A stretch of DNA of 64,000 bases, from assembly GCA_945871105.1 (NCBI GenBank), contig CAMBUO010000004.1:1-64000 (forward strand), read 5' to 3'. Position 1 is the first letter of the stretch; each line of letters starts with the position of its first letter. Positions 52,230 through 61,772 of this stretch are shown here, piece after piece. The translations under genes were made by a program, and so were the position numbers. Below the pieces are notes generated by a model, which saw nothing but the letters and a program-made list of their open reading frames with translations, was not told the origin of the DNA and searched no databases. This DNA is from an uncultured Clostridia bacterium (GTDB taxonomy: Bacteria > Bacillota_I > Bacilli_A > RF39 > UBA660).

Positions 52230-52898
52230 CTATGGTGTTGGTTGAGTAGTACCAGTAGTAGCAGCTACAACTTTTAATCTTAATGAATAATATAAGTTAG
52301 CAAATTCAGCTGTTGAATAATCTTTTCCTTCACCAATTTCTACGTAATCAGCATCTGTTGTTTCACCATTAATCCACATTCTTAAAGTATAAGCATCTGT
52401 TTGTTGAGCTGTCGATGAATTAGCAGTAATTTTCCCTTTTGCTAAAACTACTCCACTAGTTAAAGAACCATCTGTTCCAACAACTTTAGAAGTTGAATAG
52501 TTGTTGGTAACTACAGCAGCAGGTGCTTTTAGATTTAATTTGATTTCACTATCTTTAAATCTTTCTTTTCCAGTTTCAGCATCGCCAGGGAAAGCATAAA
52601 CAGTATATTCTATACCTTTACCAGAAGTGTCATAACCAACTACAGAAAAAGTTAAAGCACCATGTTCAGCAGTTGTTAAAGCTTCTCCTGCAGTATTTGT
52701 CATTGGAAATTGATTAGTTAGATTAATACGATCTCCTTCAGTAAAATTGAAGAAAATTGAACCAGTAGTTAAAGTATTATTAGCCGTTCCGGTTTTACTA
52801 TAAGTAAAGAATGCAAATGATACTCCTACTACTGCAACAACTAATACAGCTATTCCTATAACAGATAATAGAACTTGTTTTGATGAATTCTCATTCAT
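52230..52898 (-). CDS. TasA/camelysin-like secreted protein (SipW-type signal sequence)
   Basis: VLLSVIGIAVLVVAVVGVSFAFFTYSKTGTANNTLTTGSIFFNFTEG. Confidence 0.75.
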   Translation of the reverse strand: MNENSSKQVLLSVIGIAVLVVAVVGVSFAFFTYSKTGTANNTLTTGSIFFNFTEGDRINLTNQFPMTNTAGEALTTAEHGALTFSVVGYDTSGKGIEYTVYAFPGDAETGKERFKDSEIKLNLKAPAAVVTNNYSTSKVVGTDGSLTSGVVLAKGKITANSSTAQQTDAYTLRMWINGETTDADYVEIGEGKDYSTAEFANLYYSLRLKVVAATTGTTQPTP

Positions 52899-53142
52899 AA
52901 TTTATATCCTCCTTACAATAAAAATAATAGCATAATTATAGATTTTTGACAATATCTTTTGAATATTTTTTTTAGTTTTTTTTAATCAAGTTATCTTGTT
53001 ATATTATAAAGATATATTATTTGATCTTTTTAACTACAAAACTCAAGATAAAAAACAAATATTATATATTTTTTTATAATAAACAATTTTGATACGTAAT
53101 TTCTTATTTTATTCAAAAAAAGACCTAGCGGTCTTTAATTTA

Positions 53143-53844
53143 TTATCCTTGAGCGTCTACTCTTATTTTAAATGAATAGAATAAATCACTATAAATAGCT
53201 CTTCCGCCAGTACATTCTGAAGCACTTGCACAATATTTTTTAGTTGTGTCTGTATCAGAAATTGTTACAGTATCATTTACCCACATAGTTATAGCATATG
53301 AATGAGTAACTTCTGAGTTATTAGCTGGAATAGTACCTGTAGCTATTAGTAATCCTGTTCCAGCAGTTGCTGTTCCTGAATCAATAGCATCAGTTACAAC
53401 AGCACCATAGTCTGGATCAGTTGCTGTTCCGTATCCACCTTCAATGGTTCCACCAGTAGTAGTTGTTACATAGAAATTAATTTCAGAATTTTTTAAACGA
53501 TTAGTTTCTGTGTAAGACTTTCCTTCTACAGTTGGAACATCACCTTTAATGGCATAAACACTATAATTAATAGGAGCCATTGAAGTTGGTAAAGTACCAG
53601 TTACTGAAAAAGCAAATTGATTATTTGTTTTTCCTTCAGCATCACTTTGTGGAAATTGGTTTGTTAATGATAAACCATTTTCTGGTGCTGTAAAATCGAA
53701 AGTAATACTACCAGTTGTAATAACGTTATTAGTTGTTCCGGTTTTACTATAAGTAAAGAATGCGAATGATACTCCTACTACAGCTATTACTAAAACAGCA
53801 ATACCTACTATTGATAAAACTGCTTGCTTAGAATTATTTTCCAT
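53143..53844 (-). CDS. TasA/camelysin-like secreted protein, paralog of the downstream gene
   Basis: VLSIVGIAVLVIAVVGVSFAFFTYSKTGTTNNVITTGSITFDFTAPENG. Confidence 0.75.
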   Translation of the reverse strand: MENNSKQAVLSIVGIAVLVIAVVGVSFAFFTYSKTGTTNNVITTGSITFDFTAPENGLSLTNQFPQSDAEGKTNNQFAFSVTGTLPTSMAPINYSVYAIKGDVPTVEGKSYTETNRLKNSEINFYVTTTTGGTIEGGYGTATDPDYGAVVTDAIDSGTATAGTGLLIATGTIPANNSEVTHSYAITMWVNDTVTISDTDTTKKYCASASECTGGRAIYSDLFYSFKIRVDAQG

Positions 53845-53931
53845 TTTTATATCCTCCTTATGTTAAAAATATAGCACATATTTCATCAATTGACAATATC
53901 TTTTTGAAATTTTTTTTAAAATTTTATAATG

Positions 53932-54513
53932 CTAATTAAATCCCCATCTTTCTATTTCAAAAGTTATATTATATTGTCTACCTATATTTTTAGTTGTCAT
54001 TTCACTTTCATATAATAAATCCATTGTTAAACCTTTTATAGCACTTCCTCGATCTAAAACTATTCCGTAAAATTCTTGATTATAATAATTTGACACTTTT
54101 ATTACACTACCACATGGTATTAAGGGATCACTTGCCAATATTCTTATTTTTCCATAATCCTTATCTTCATAATAAATATTACCATTTCGAACATCTTGAT
54201 AAGGAGGACATCCTAATTTGCCAGAACACCCTACACAATCAGGTCCATAACCAGTAATTGTTCCTGTAAATTTAACTCTTTTATTAATATTATTTTTTAA
54301 TTCTTCTAAAGAATTAACCATAACTGTTTCTATTAAATTATTTTTATAATTAGCATGAATCCTCGATGATTGAACAGCTTTAACATTATTTTCATTACTA
54401 GTTACAAAACTATCACTTGAATTACTAGTTGCTATCATAAATAAAAGAAAAATAATAAAAAATAAACTAAAAAAGTAAAGTTTTAATGAATTGATTTGTT
54501 TTTTTGTTCTCAA
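53932..54513 (-). CDS. 3D-domain protein (YabE/RpfB C-terminal-like)
   Basis: FTGTITGYGPDC...ILASDPLIPCGSVIKVSNYYNQEFYGIVLDRGSAIKG; next to tatD/metG. Confidence 0.8.
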   Translation of the reverse strand: MRTKKQINSLKLYFFSLFFIIFLLFMIATSNSSDSFVTSNENNVKAVQSSRIHANYKNNLIETVMVNSLEELKNNINKRVKFTGTITGYGPDCVGCSGKLGCPPYQDVRNGNIYYEDKDYGKIRILASDPLIPCGSVIKVSNYYNQEFYGIVLDRGSAIKGLTMDLLYESEMTTKNIGRQYNITFEIERWGFN

Positions 54514-54582
54514 AGCAAACCACCTCTATGATAAAAATCATATCACTTAAAATTAATTTAGTCAAATAAAAAAAAGAAGAAA

Positions 54583-55353
54583 TTAGTTATTAATCTCTTC
54601 TAAGTTATATTGTCTTTTTATATTATTATTAGTTATTCTAATAACTTCTTCTCGACTAATGTTTTTTATTAAACACAAGTTATCACATATTAAACTAATA
54701 TTTTTAGGTTCATTTATCTCTTTTCTAATAGGTTCTGGGGTTAAATAAGGACTATCTGTTTCAAAAATAATATTAGAAAGGGGTATTTCTTTTAAAACAT
54801 TTTTTAAATTAGTATTTTTAAAAGTAGATACTCCACCTATTCCTAATAAATATCCTTCTTTAATATATGAATTAGCTACTTCTAAAGAACCTGAAAAGCA
54901 ATGAATAGTAACTTTTAAATTATATTCTTTTAAAATATTATAAGTATCTAAATAAGCATCTCTTGAATGAATTACTACTGGTAAATTTAATTTTTGAGCT
55001 AAATCTAGTTGCAATTTAAAAACTCTTTTTTGATCTTCTTTATTAGTTTGATTATGATAATAATCTAAACCTATTTCACCTATTCCTATTATTTTAGGAT
55101 TATTTTTAATAATATTTTCTAAATAATTAATTGTATCATCTTGAAAATCATTTATTTCATCAGGATGAATTCCAATTGTTAAATAAACAGGATATTTATT
55201 TATTATTTCTAGACTTTCTTTAATACTTTTTAAATCACATGCTGAGATAATAAAATTATTGACTCCATTTTCTTTAGCTCTTTTTAATATTTCTTCTATA
55301 TTATCATTTAAATCTAAATGAAAATGAGTATCTGTTAAATAATTACTATTCAT
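54583..55353 (-). CDS. TatD-family hydrolase
   Basis: LTDTHFHLDLNDN, IGIGEIGLDYYH, IFETDSPYLTPEP. Confidence 0.95.
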   Translation of the reverse strand: MNSNYLTDTHFHLDLNDNIEEILKRAKENGVNNFIISACDLKSIKESLEIINKYPVYLTIGIHPDEINDFQDDTINYLENIIKNNPKIIGIGEIGLDYYHNQTNKEDQKRVFKLQLDLAQKLNLPVVIHSRDAYLDTYNILKEYNLKVTIHCFSGSLEVANSYIKEGYLLGIGGVSTFKNTNLKNVLKEIPLSNIIFETDSPYLTPEPIRKEINEPKNISLICDNLCLIKNISREEVIRITNNNIKRQYNLEEINN

Positions 55354-56881
55354 CTTTCTTTTCTACTCTCATGAAAATAGGTTTAAAGTCATTGATATGA
55401 ATATTAGTTTCTAATTCACCAAATTCTTTAATAGTGTCTAAATCTTTTTTACTCGTATTAAGTTGTCTTAATATTTCATTAGCTGTATCTGGTAAATAAG
55501 GTGTTAAAAGAATTGCCCCTATTCTAATAGATTCTAATAAGTTATAAAGTACTGTTTTTAATTTATCTTTATTTTCTTCTTTAGCAAGTAACCATGGGGT
55601 TGTTTCATCTATATATTTATTACATCTTCTAAATATTTCAAAAATACTATCTAAAGCTTCTGGTATTTCTAATAATTCCATATATTTTTCTACTTTAGAT
55701 TCTGTATTAATTACTAAATTAATTAAATCTTCATCATATTCTGTTTTGACTTCACTATTTTCAATGATTCCCTCAAAATATTTTGTTAACATTGATAAAG
55801 TACGATTAACTAGATTACCGACTGTATTAGCAAGATCGGTATTATAACGATTAATTAATAATTCTTCAGAGAATTGTCCATCTGAACCAAATGGTACTTC
55901 ACGAAGTAAATAATATCGAATAGCATCTTTACCATATTCATTTATATATTCTCGAGGATCACGATAATTACCTAAACTTTTGGATATTTTACCACCATTA
56001 ATAACTAACCAACCATGACCAAATACTTGATGTGGTAATGGTAAGTCTAAAGCCATTAATATACAAGGCCAGATAATAGTATGAAATCTAACTATTTCTT
56101 TTCCAACAATATGTAAATCTGCTGGCCAATACTTTTGAAATTTACTATCATCATTAGTTAAATAACCTAAAGCACTAATATAATTAGATAAGGCATCTAT
56201 CCATACATAGACCACGTGTTTAGAATCAAAAGTTACAGGTATTCCCCAAGTAAAAGTTGTACGTGATACACATAAATCTTCTAAACCTGGTTTAATAAAA
56301 TTATTAATCATTTCGTTTTTACGTGATACAGGTTGAATAAACTCAGGATGTGATTCAATATAGTCAACTAAACGATCTTGATATTTACTTAAACGAAAGA
56401 AATAAGCTTCTTCACTTGCTGGCTCAACATCTCTCCCACAATCAGGACATTTACCATCAACTAATTGACTTTCAGTCCAAAATGATTCACATGGAGTACA
56501 ATATAGTCCTTCATAAGAACCTTTATAAATATCTCCTTGATCATATAATTTCTTAAATATTTTTTGCACTACTTCAACATGATCTTCATCCGTTGTACGA
56601 ATAAAACGATCATATTCTATCCCTAAAGATTTCCATAAATCTTTAGCATTTTCTATAACTTCATCAACATATTCTTTTGGTGTTACTCCTTTTTCCTCAG
56701 CTTTTCTTTGAATTTTTAAACCATGCTCATCGCTTCCTGTTAAAAAATAAACATCATATCCATGTAACTTCTTATAACGAGCAAGACTATCAGCAATTAC
56801 TGTTGTATAACAATGACCTATATGAAAATTAGCTGATGGATAATATATAGGTGTTGTTATATAATATTTTTTATTTTCCAT
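55346..56881 (-). CDS. metG: Methionine--tRNA ligase
   Basis: ITTPIYYPSANFHIGHCYTTVIAD, FGHGWLVINGGKISKSLGN. Confidence 0.97.
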   Translation of the reverse strand: MENKKYYITTPIYYPSANFHIGHCYTTVIADSLARYKKLHGYDVYFLTGSDEHGLKIQRKAEEKGVTPKEYVDEVIENAKDLWKSLGIEYDRFIRTTDEDHVEVVQKIFKKLYDQGDIYKGSYEGLYCTPCESFWTESQLVDGKCPDCGRDVEPASEEAYFFRLSKYQDRLVDYIESHPEFIQPVSRKNEMINNFIKPGLEDLCVSRTTFTWGIPVTFDSKHVVYVWIDALSNYISALGYLTNDDSKFQKYWPADLHIVGKEIVRFHTIIWPCILMALDLPLPHQVFGHGWLVINGGKISKSLGNYRDPREYINEYGKDAIRYYLLREVPFGSDGQFSEELLINRYNTDLANTVGNLVNRTLSMLTKYFEGIIENSEVKTEYDEDLINLVINTESKVEKYMELLEIPEALDSIFEIFRRCNKYIDETTPWLLAKEENKDKLKTVLYNLLESIRIGAILLTPYLPDTANEILRQLNTSKKDLDTIKEFGELETNIHINDFKPIFMRVEKKDE

Positions 56882-56922
56882 AATTTCTCCTCCAATTTCT
56901 TATTTTTCTAATTTTAATTTTA

Positions 56923-56952
56923 TTATTTAATATTACACATCCGTTTAAACAT
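56923..56952 (-). CDS. Possible 9-codon leader ORF MFKRMCNIK between T-box and metG
   Basis: ATG TTT AAA CGG ATG TGT AAT ATT AAA TAA preceded by AAAAGGAGTGATAAAT. Confidence 0.35.
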   Translation of the reverse strand: MFKRMCNIK

Positions 56953-56978
56953 ATTTATCACTCCTTTTAAATATTAAA

Positions 56979-57185
56979 AAAAATCCTCATCCAAAGGACG
57001 AAGATTTCGTGGTACCACCTTATTTCACATATATAATATGCCTCACCTTATAACGTAGTTACCCGATTAATATTCTTAATAAGCTCCAAAACCATCTTCA
57101 ATTAATTCCTTTAATTTCTCTCACCAACCGAAATCTCTCTGAAAATTTCTTAATTTACTCATTTCTTCATTGCTTTTATATGCCT
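56979..57185 (-). ncRNA. T-box riboswitch upstream of metG
   Basis: Minus strand GAAATAAGGTGGTACCACG T-box, terminator AAATCTTCGTCC-TTT-GGATGAGGATTTTTTTT, AG-rich stem I region, candidate specifier GAAGATGG (Met). Confidence 0.93.
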
Positions 57186-57206
57186 ATATTAACATATAAT
57201 TTTTAA

Positions 57207-57728
57207 TTATTCAAGATAATTTTCTAAATATAAACTCATTAATTGTAATAATTTCAAATCACTATTTTCTAAATTAGTATTAGATAATAAAATTAATAAA
57301 CCAATCATATCTCCATTTACAATAATTGATTTAATAGAATAAGATACCTTTATATCTGACATATTACTATTTAAACTTAAATTAACAGGAATTAATTCAC
57401 TTACATCTTTTCTATTATCAACTATATTAGCTAGATAAGGACTTAATTCTAAATTAATATAATCTTTATAATCTTTCGTTGTTAAAACTATTTTATCTAA
57501 ATTAGTAATTATAATATCTCGATCATAAACACTTTTAATAATATCAATTAAATTATTAATACTTTTATCATATTCATGAATATCTGAATATTTATTTAAA
57601 ACAATATTATCATTTAAAACATTTATTTCTACTTGTTCATTTTCTTTAATTTTTAAAGTCTTTCTTATCTCTTTTGGTATTACTACTCTTCCTAAATTAT
57701 CAATTCTTCTTACAATACCACTTGTCAT
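57207..57728 (-). CDS. spoVT: SpoVT/AbrB-family regulator
   Basis: MTSGIVRRIDNLGRVVIPKEIRKTLKIKENEQVEI plus C-terminal GAF-like domain. Confidence 0.9.
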   Translation of the reverse strand: MTSGIVRRIDNLGRVVIPKEIRKTLKIKENEQVEINVLNDNIVLNKYSDIHEYDKSINNLIDIIKSVYDRDIIITNLDKIVLTTKDYKDYINLELSPYLANIVDNRKDVSELIPVNLSLNSNMSDIKVSYSIKSIIVNGDMIGLLILLSNTNLENSDLKLLQLMSLYLENYLE

Positions 57729-57772
57729 TTGATCACCCAAAATTAGTATTGGTAAATCTTGTTAATTTATAC

Positions 57773-57811
57773 AAAAAAAGAATTAAACACCTATTGTATT
57801 CTTGTTTAATT
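57773..57811 (-). terminator. Intrinsic terminator overlapping the stop of the 57783 gene
   Basis: Minus strand GAATTAAACA...TGTTTAATTCTTTTTTT. Confidence 0.7.
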
Positions 57812-58373
57812 CTAAATATTTTAAATAAGTTTCTTGAAAAGTATTAATTAAGATAATATCTCTATTACGAATAATATCTAATATTTTATTATTTAAATTT
57901 ATTATAAAAATATTTTCTAAATAATCTTTTAATCTTTTTTGTTTAAATTTATCATTTATATCATTTAACAAAAGTTTTTCCAATTGTTTAATTTCTTGAC
58001 TTGTAAATTCTTTTATTTGTTTTTCTAAAGAAAAATAGTTATCTTGAATATTATTTTTACATATTTCTAAATCATCATGAATAATAATAGTATTTTTTAA
58101 ATCTAATTTTTTATTATCTAATAAATTCATAAATTCAACGCGATATTGTTCAAAGAAACTAGATACTTTTTCTTCTATTAATTCTTGATTTAAGAAGCTT
58201 TCTTCAATATCTATAATTTTTTTAATAAGCATTTCTTTGTTAGTATTAAGTAGATTATCAACTGTTAAGACAAGAACTTCTAAATTGTTATCAAGATCAA
58301 GATTTAGTTTATTTAAATAAATTTCTTTATTTTTGATCTTTAATTGATCTTTTACATCTTCATTATCGTTCAT
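57783..58373 (-). CDS. Hypothetical coiled-coil protein
   Basis: 196 aa charged helical ORF with ribosome-binding site. Confidence 0.6.
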   Translation of the reverse strand: MNDNEDVKDQLKIKNKEIYLNKLNLDLDNNLEVLVLTVDNLLNTNKEMLIKKIIDIEESFLNQELIEEKVSSFFEQYRVEFMNLLDNKKLDLKNTIIIHDDLEICKNNIQDNYFSLEKQIKEFTSQEIKQLEKLLLNDINDKFKQKRLKDYLENIFIINLNNKILDIIRNRDIILINTFQETYLKYLELNKNTIGV

Positions 58374-58494
58374 ATTTAACCCTTTCTATTAATTACTACA
58401 CGTTTAGGATAACAAATTTTTTTCCTATTGTCAAATATTGTCAAGATTAACTTTCAATTTATGTTATTAGAAATCAATTATTAGAAGAAAAGAA

Positions 58495-58740
58495 CTAGTT
58501 TTTGACTAATTCTTTACTATCTGTTTTAAATAATAATCCTACATCTATTTCTAAAGCAACTGCAATATCATAGACAGTTTGAACAGAAAATGTATTGGCA
58601 ACTTTCTCTGATTCTATTTGTCTTATATAATCATGAGATAAGTCAGTTAATTCAGCTAATTTAGCTTGCGTTAAACCTTTTTCTTGTCTATATTTTTTTA
58701 TGTTATGACGAATAACACTATAAATATCAACATATTCCAT
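58495..58740 (-). CDS. XRE-family HTH regulator
   Basis: YRQEKGLTQAKLAELTDLSHDYIRQIESEKVANTFSVQTVYDIAVAL. Confidence 0.92.
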   Translation of the reverse strand: MEYVDIYSVIRHNIKKYRQEKGLTQAKLAELTDLSHDYIRQIESEKVANTFSVQTVYDIAVALEIDVGLLFKTDSKELVKN

Positions 58741-58783
58741 ATTTTACCACCAAAGTTATTATCTCATTTTCTATTATTAGTTA

Positions 58784-58820
58784 TATGTGAGTTGATAACT
58801 CACATATAATGTGGTATAAT
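58784..58820 (+). promoter_or_regulatory. Palindromic operator overlapping a plus-strand sigmaA promoter
   Basis: TATGTGAGTT-GAT-AACTCACATA (58784-58806); TTGATA-N17-TATAAT (58792-58820). Confidence 0.75.
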
Positions 58821-58826
58821 GATTTC

Positions 58827-58977
58827 GAAAGAACTTATTGATTTTATATAAAAACCTTTTACCATGTTAATAAGTTTTTTCATATTATATATTAATTATT
58901 TGAAAATCCATATATTACCATTCAAATAGTTAATAAAATTGGGTTGTGATGAGTATAAAGTTTCATTACAACCCTTT
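58827..58977 (+). ncRNA. Candidate small RNA (about 150 nt)
   Basis: Follows the TTGATA-N17-TATAAT promoter; ends at GGGTTGTGATGAGTATAAAGTTTCATTACAACCCTTTT; no ORF over 60 aa. Confidence 0.4.
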
Positions 58978-58999
58978 TAATTTAACTATTTTAAAAATT

Positions 59000-60079
59000 T
59001 TATAGTTGTTCAATAAAGGTATCATATATTCTTATGTACCTATAAGTTATTCTATTAGTATCTTCTTTTTTTTCTTTTACAATTATATTTAACTCAACTA
59101 AACGATGCAAAATATTATTAATAGAATTAATATGGGCTCCTAATTCCTCTACCATTTCTTGTGCAGTAAATACTATTTTTTTCATCATTAATGGATGCAT
59201 TTTAAGTACCAAACTACCTTTAATTTCTTTTTTTATAATTTCTTCATCTTCATCATATACTTTATTAATTTTTTCAATTCTTCCTATATTTCTAGTACAT
59301 TGATCTACTACACATTGTAAGAAAAACCTAATAAATCCATCGACATTTCCACTTCTACATTCATTTAATGCATTATAGTAATTTGCTTTAAATAATTCTA
59401 TTATCTCTGATAAAAATAATATTGGTTCATCTTCTTTTAATTTTGCAAGTTGAAGAGTCATTAAAGCTCTACCCATTCTACCATTACCATCTTTATATGG
59501 ATGAATTGATTCAAATTGGACATGTGATATTGCAACTTTAATAAATGCTTCATCATCGTACATATCATTCATATAATCCATTAAATTATCTAATAATTCA
59601 GGAACTTCTTCTGGAATTGGTGGAACAAATGTAGCTCCTTCTTTTCCAAGTCCTATTGGACCTATATAATTTTGAATAGAACGAATTTCACCTGGTGATT
59701 TATCTTTACCTCTAACACCAGATAGCAATATTTTATGCATTGAATTAATCATAGAAATACTGAATTTTTTATCTTTCAATTTTTCATTCGCATATTCTAA
59801 CATTTTCTTTAAATTTTTTACTTCTTGAATACTATCATTAGATTCTTTGTAATTCATATAATATATATCATCTTGAGATATTTGCGTTCCCTCAATTCTT
59901 GATGATCTAACACTTTCTCCTAATACTAAAGAATCTAAAAAATATTTTTGATCAAACTTAAACATTTTTAATAAAGACTTATATTGTCCATATTTATCGT
60001 TAGCTTTACCCAATAGTTTAATTGTTTCTTTATCAAGTTTATATTGTATCGGTAATAATTTAGCTTTATATGGTTCCAT
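59000..60079 (-). CDS. Fic-domain AMPylase-like protein with N-terminal inhibitory motif and C-terminal HTH
   Basis: HVQFESIHPYKDGNGRMGR; SSRIEGT inhibitory motif. Confidence 0.94.
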   Translation of the reverse strand: MEPYKAKLLPIQYKLDKETIKLLGKANDKYGQYKSLLKMFKFDQKYFLDSLVLGESVRSSRIEGTQISQDDIYYMNYKESNDSIQEVKNLKKMLEYANEKLKDKKFSISMINSMHKILLSGVRGKDKSPGEIRSIQNYIGPIGLGKEGATFVPPIPEEVPELLDNLMDYMNDMYDDEAFIKVAISHVQFESIHPYKDGNGRMGRALMTLQLAKLKEDEPILFLSEIIELFKANYYNALNECRSGNVDGFIRFFLQCVVDQCTRNIGRIEKINKVYDEDEEIIKKEIKGSLVLKMHPLMMKKIVFTAQEMVEELGAHINSINNILHRLVELNIIVKEKKEDTNRITYRYIRIYDTFIEQL

Positions 60080-60141
60080 TTTTTCACCCTCCTATTATAA
60101 TATATCATATTTTTAAAAAAATATACAATCAATCTCAAATT

Positions 60142-60345
60142 AATGTATATTTTATACCTTTTTTACACATTTTTCAATCATATAATGTGTATTTTATACC
60201 TTTTTTACACATTTTTCAATCATATAATGTATATTTTATACCATTTTTGCACATTTTTCAATCACATAATGTGTTTTTTATAACTTTTTTACACATTTTT
60301 TAACAAAATAATGTGTATTTTATATCATTTTCATACTATTTTACA
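60142..60345. repeat. Five tandem copies of a 42-bp unit
   Basis: AATGT repeat starts at 60142, 60184, 60226, 60268, 60310 (exact 42-bp period); each carries TGTGTA..TACACA-type half sites. Confidence 0.9.
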
Positions 60346-60392
60346 CAATATTTATTATTTCTATTACTACAATTATTTTTTTTAATATATTT

Positions 60393-61247
60393 CTACTTAT
60401 TTTCTATTTTCTTAGTTTCATCGATATATTGATAACTCAATGCATTATCTTTCGTTACAACTGATTCTTTAAGTCTTACTTCTATATCTTTTCTTGTATT
60501 ATTGGCAACTTGTCCACCTTGTTTAGCAATTTTTCTATTTTCTTCAAGTCCAATAGGTTTGTACTTTTCTGCTAATTTTCGCGTTGTTAATTCACCAATA
60601 TCAGCAAGTGCAACTTCTAATTCAGACATATTATCTCTTAACGATTCTTTTCTTAAACCCTTATATTCTTTATATTCTTTAGCAGTCATTCCAGACCATT
60701 CTTTATAAATATCATTTGTTAAAATAGCAAATTCAACTTCTTCTGTTACTCCGCCATTTTTCCAAGTATCAGTTAATTTTTTTCTATCTTGTATTCCTTT
60801 TATTCTTTTAATAATCCAATCTTCATCATAACCCTTAGCTCTATACATATCTATAGCTCTTTGTACTGTTAACGATGGATCAAATACTTCATCTATTCTT
60901 TCCTTACCTAGTTTGGCTAACCATTGTTTTATTGGTTCAGCATTTTTAGATGGAATAGCTTCAATTATTCTAAACATTCCTTCAATATCAGTTACATCCG
61001 TACTATAATATTTTCCATCAGATGCTTTTAACTTAAGTTGGTTACAATTTGTAACCGACTCATTTCCCTCTCGTTTTAATCTATGTTTTAAAACTTTCCA
61101 ATAATTTCTAGGATTCTCACTTTCCGATAATACTCCAACTAAATCTACTATACTAATATAATATTTTTCTTCTTCTTTATCCCATACTGTTCTAATAGTT
61201 TCATTATTAAATATTTTATTTACTAAATGCATTTTATCTTGATTCAT
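60393..61247 (-). CDS. BRO/phage-antirepressor-like (DinD-like) protein
   Basis: IRTVWDKEEEKYYISIVDLVGVLSESENPRNYWKVLKHRL; MSELEVALADIGELTTRKLAEK. Confidence 0.75.
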   Translation of the reverse strand: MNQDKMHLVNKIFNNETIRTVWDKEEEKYYISIVDLVGVLSESENPRNYWKVLKHRLKREGNESVTNCNQLKLKASDGKYYSTDVTDIEGMFRIIEAIPSKNAEPIKQWLAKLGKERIDEVFDPSLTVQRAIDMYRAKGYDEDWIIKRIKGIQDRKKLTDTWKNGGVTEEVEFAILTNDIYKEWSGMTAKEYKEYKGLRKESLRDNMSELEVALADIGELTTRKLAEKYKPIGLEENRKIAKQGGQVANNTRKDIEVRLKESVVTKDNALSYQYIDETKKIENK

Positions 61248-61262
61248 AAAACCACTCCTTTC

Positions 61263-61598
61263 TTAATTATTTTCTTTTGAAGCTAAATATACTTTCATAA
61301 TTGAAACGAATAAATCTTCTTTTTGGATATTTGTTAATTCTTTACTTGCAAATAATAATTTTGCTTTTTCGATTAAATCCAAACAAGAATCCGTCGTTTC
61401 AGACATAACAAAATAAGACATATCTACTTGAAAGTATTCACATAGTTTCTCTAATTGTTTTAAGCTTAAATTTCTTCTTCCACTTTCTAAATTAGATATT
61501 TGACTCCTACTAAGTTCTAATACCTCAGCTAAATCATCTTGTTTTAATCCTCGTCTATTTCTTAATAATTTAACTTTATCTCCTAATTCTGAATACAT
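61263..61598 (-). CDS. XRE-family HTH regulator
   Basis: RNRRGLKQDDLAEVLELSRSQISNLESGRRNLSLKQLEKLCEYF. Confidence 0.92.
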   Translation of the reverse strand: MYSELGDKVKLLRNRRGLKQDDLAEVLELSRSQISNLESGRRNLSLKQLEKLCEYFQVDMSYFVMSETTDSCLDLIEKAKLLFASKELTNIQKEDLFVSIMKVYLASKENN

Positions 61599-61772
61599 AT
61601 CTTAATCACCTCATGAATATAGTATAACAATAATATTTCAAATAGTAAATAATTTTATAAAAATGTTTCAATTAATTTAAATTAATAAAATTTATTTCTT
61701 TACTACTTTTTTAAATTTGATACCTGATAATGTATCTAAAAATATTTTAAAACTATAAATTTATTAAATAAA

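Noticed and set aside
60070-60303. Plus-strand ORF encoding a 14-aa repeated peptide (NVYFIPFLHIFQSY)
   Set aside because: The 42-bp period is divisible by three, so any frame free of stops gives a repeat peptide; it overlaps the fic start region and lacks a convincing ribosome-binding site.
60142-60345. CRISPR-like periodic repeat
   Set aside because: Repeats are contiguous with no unique spacers and no cas genes nearby; it is a simple tandem array.
60393-61247. Intact prophage
   Set aside because: Only one antirepressor-like gene and XRE regulators are present; no integrase, terminase, capsid or tail genes in the window.
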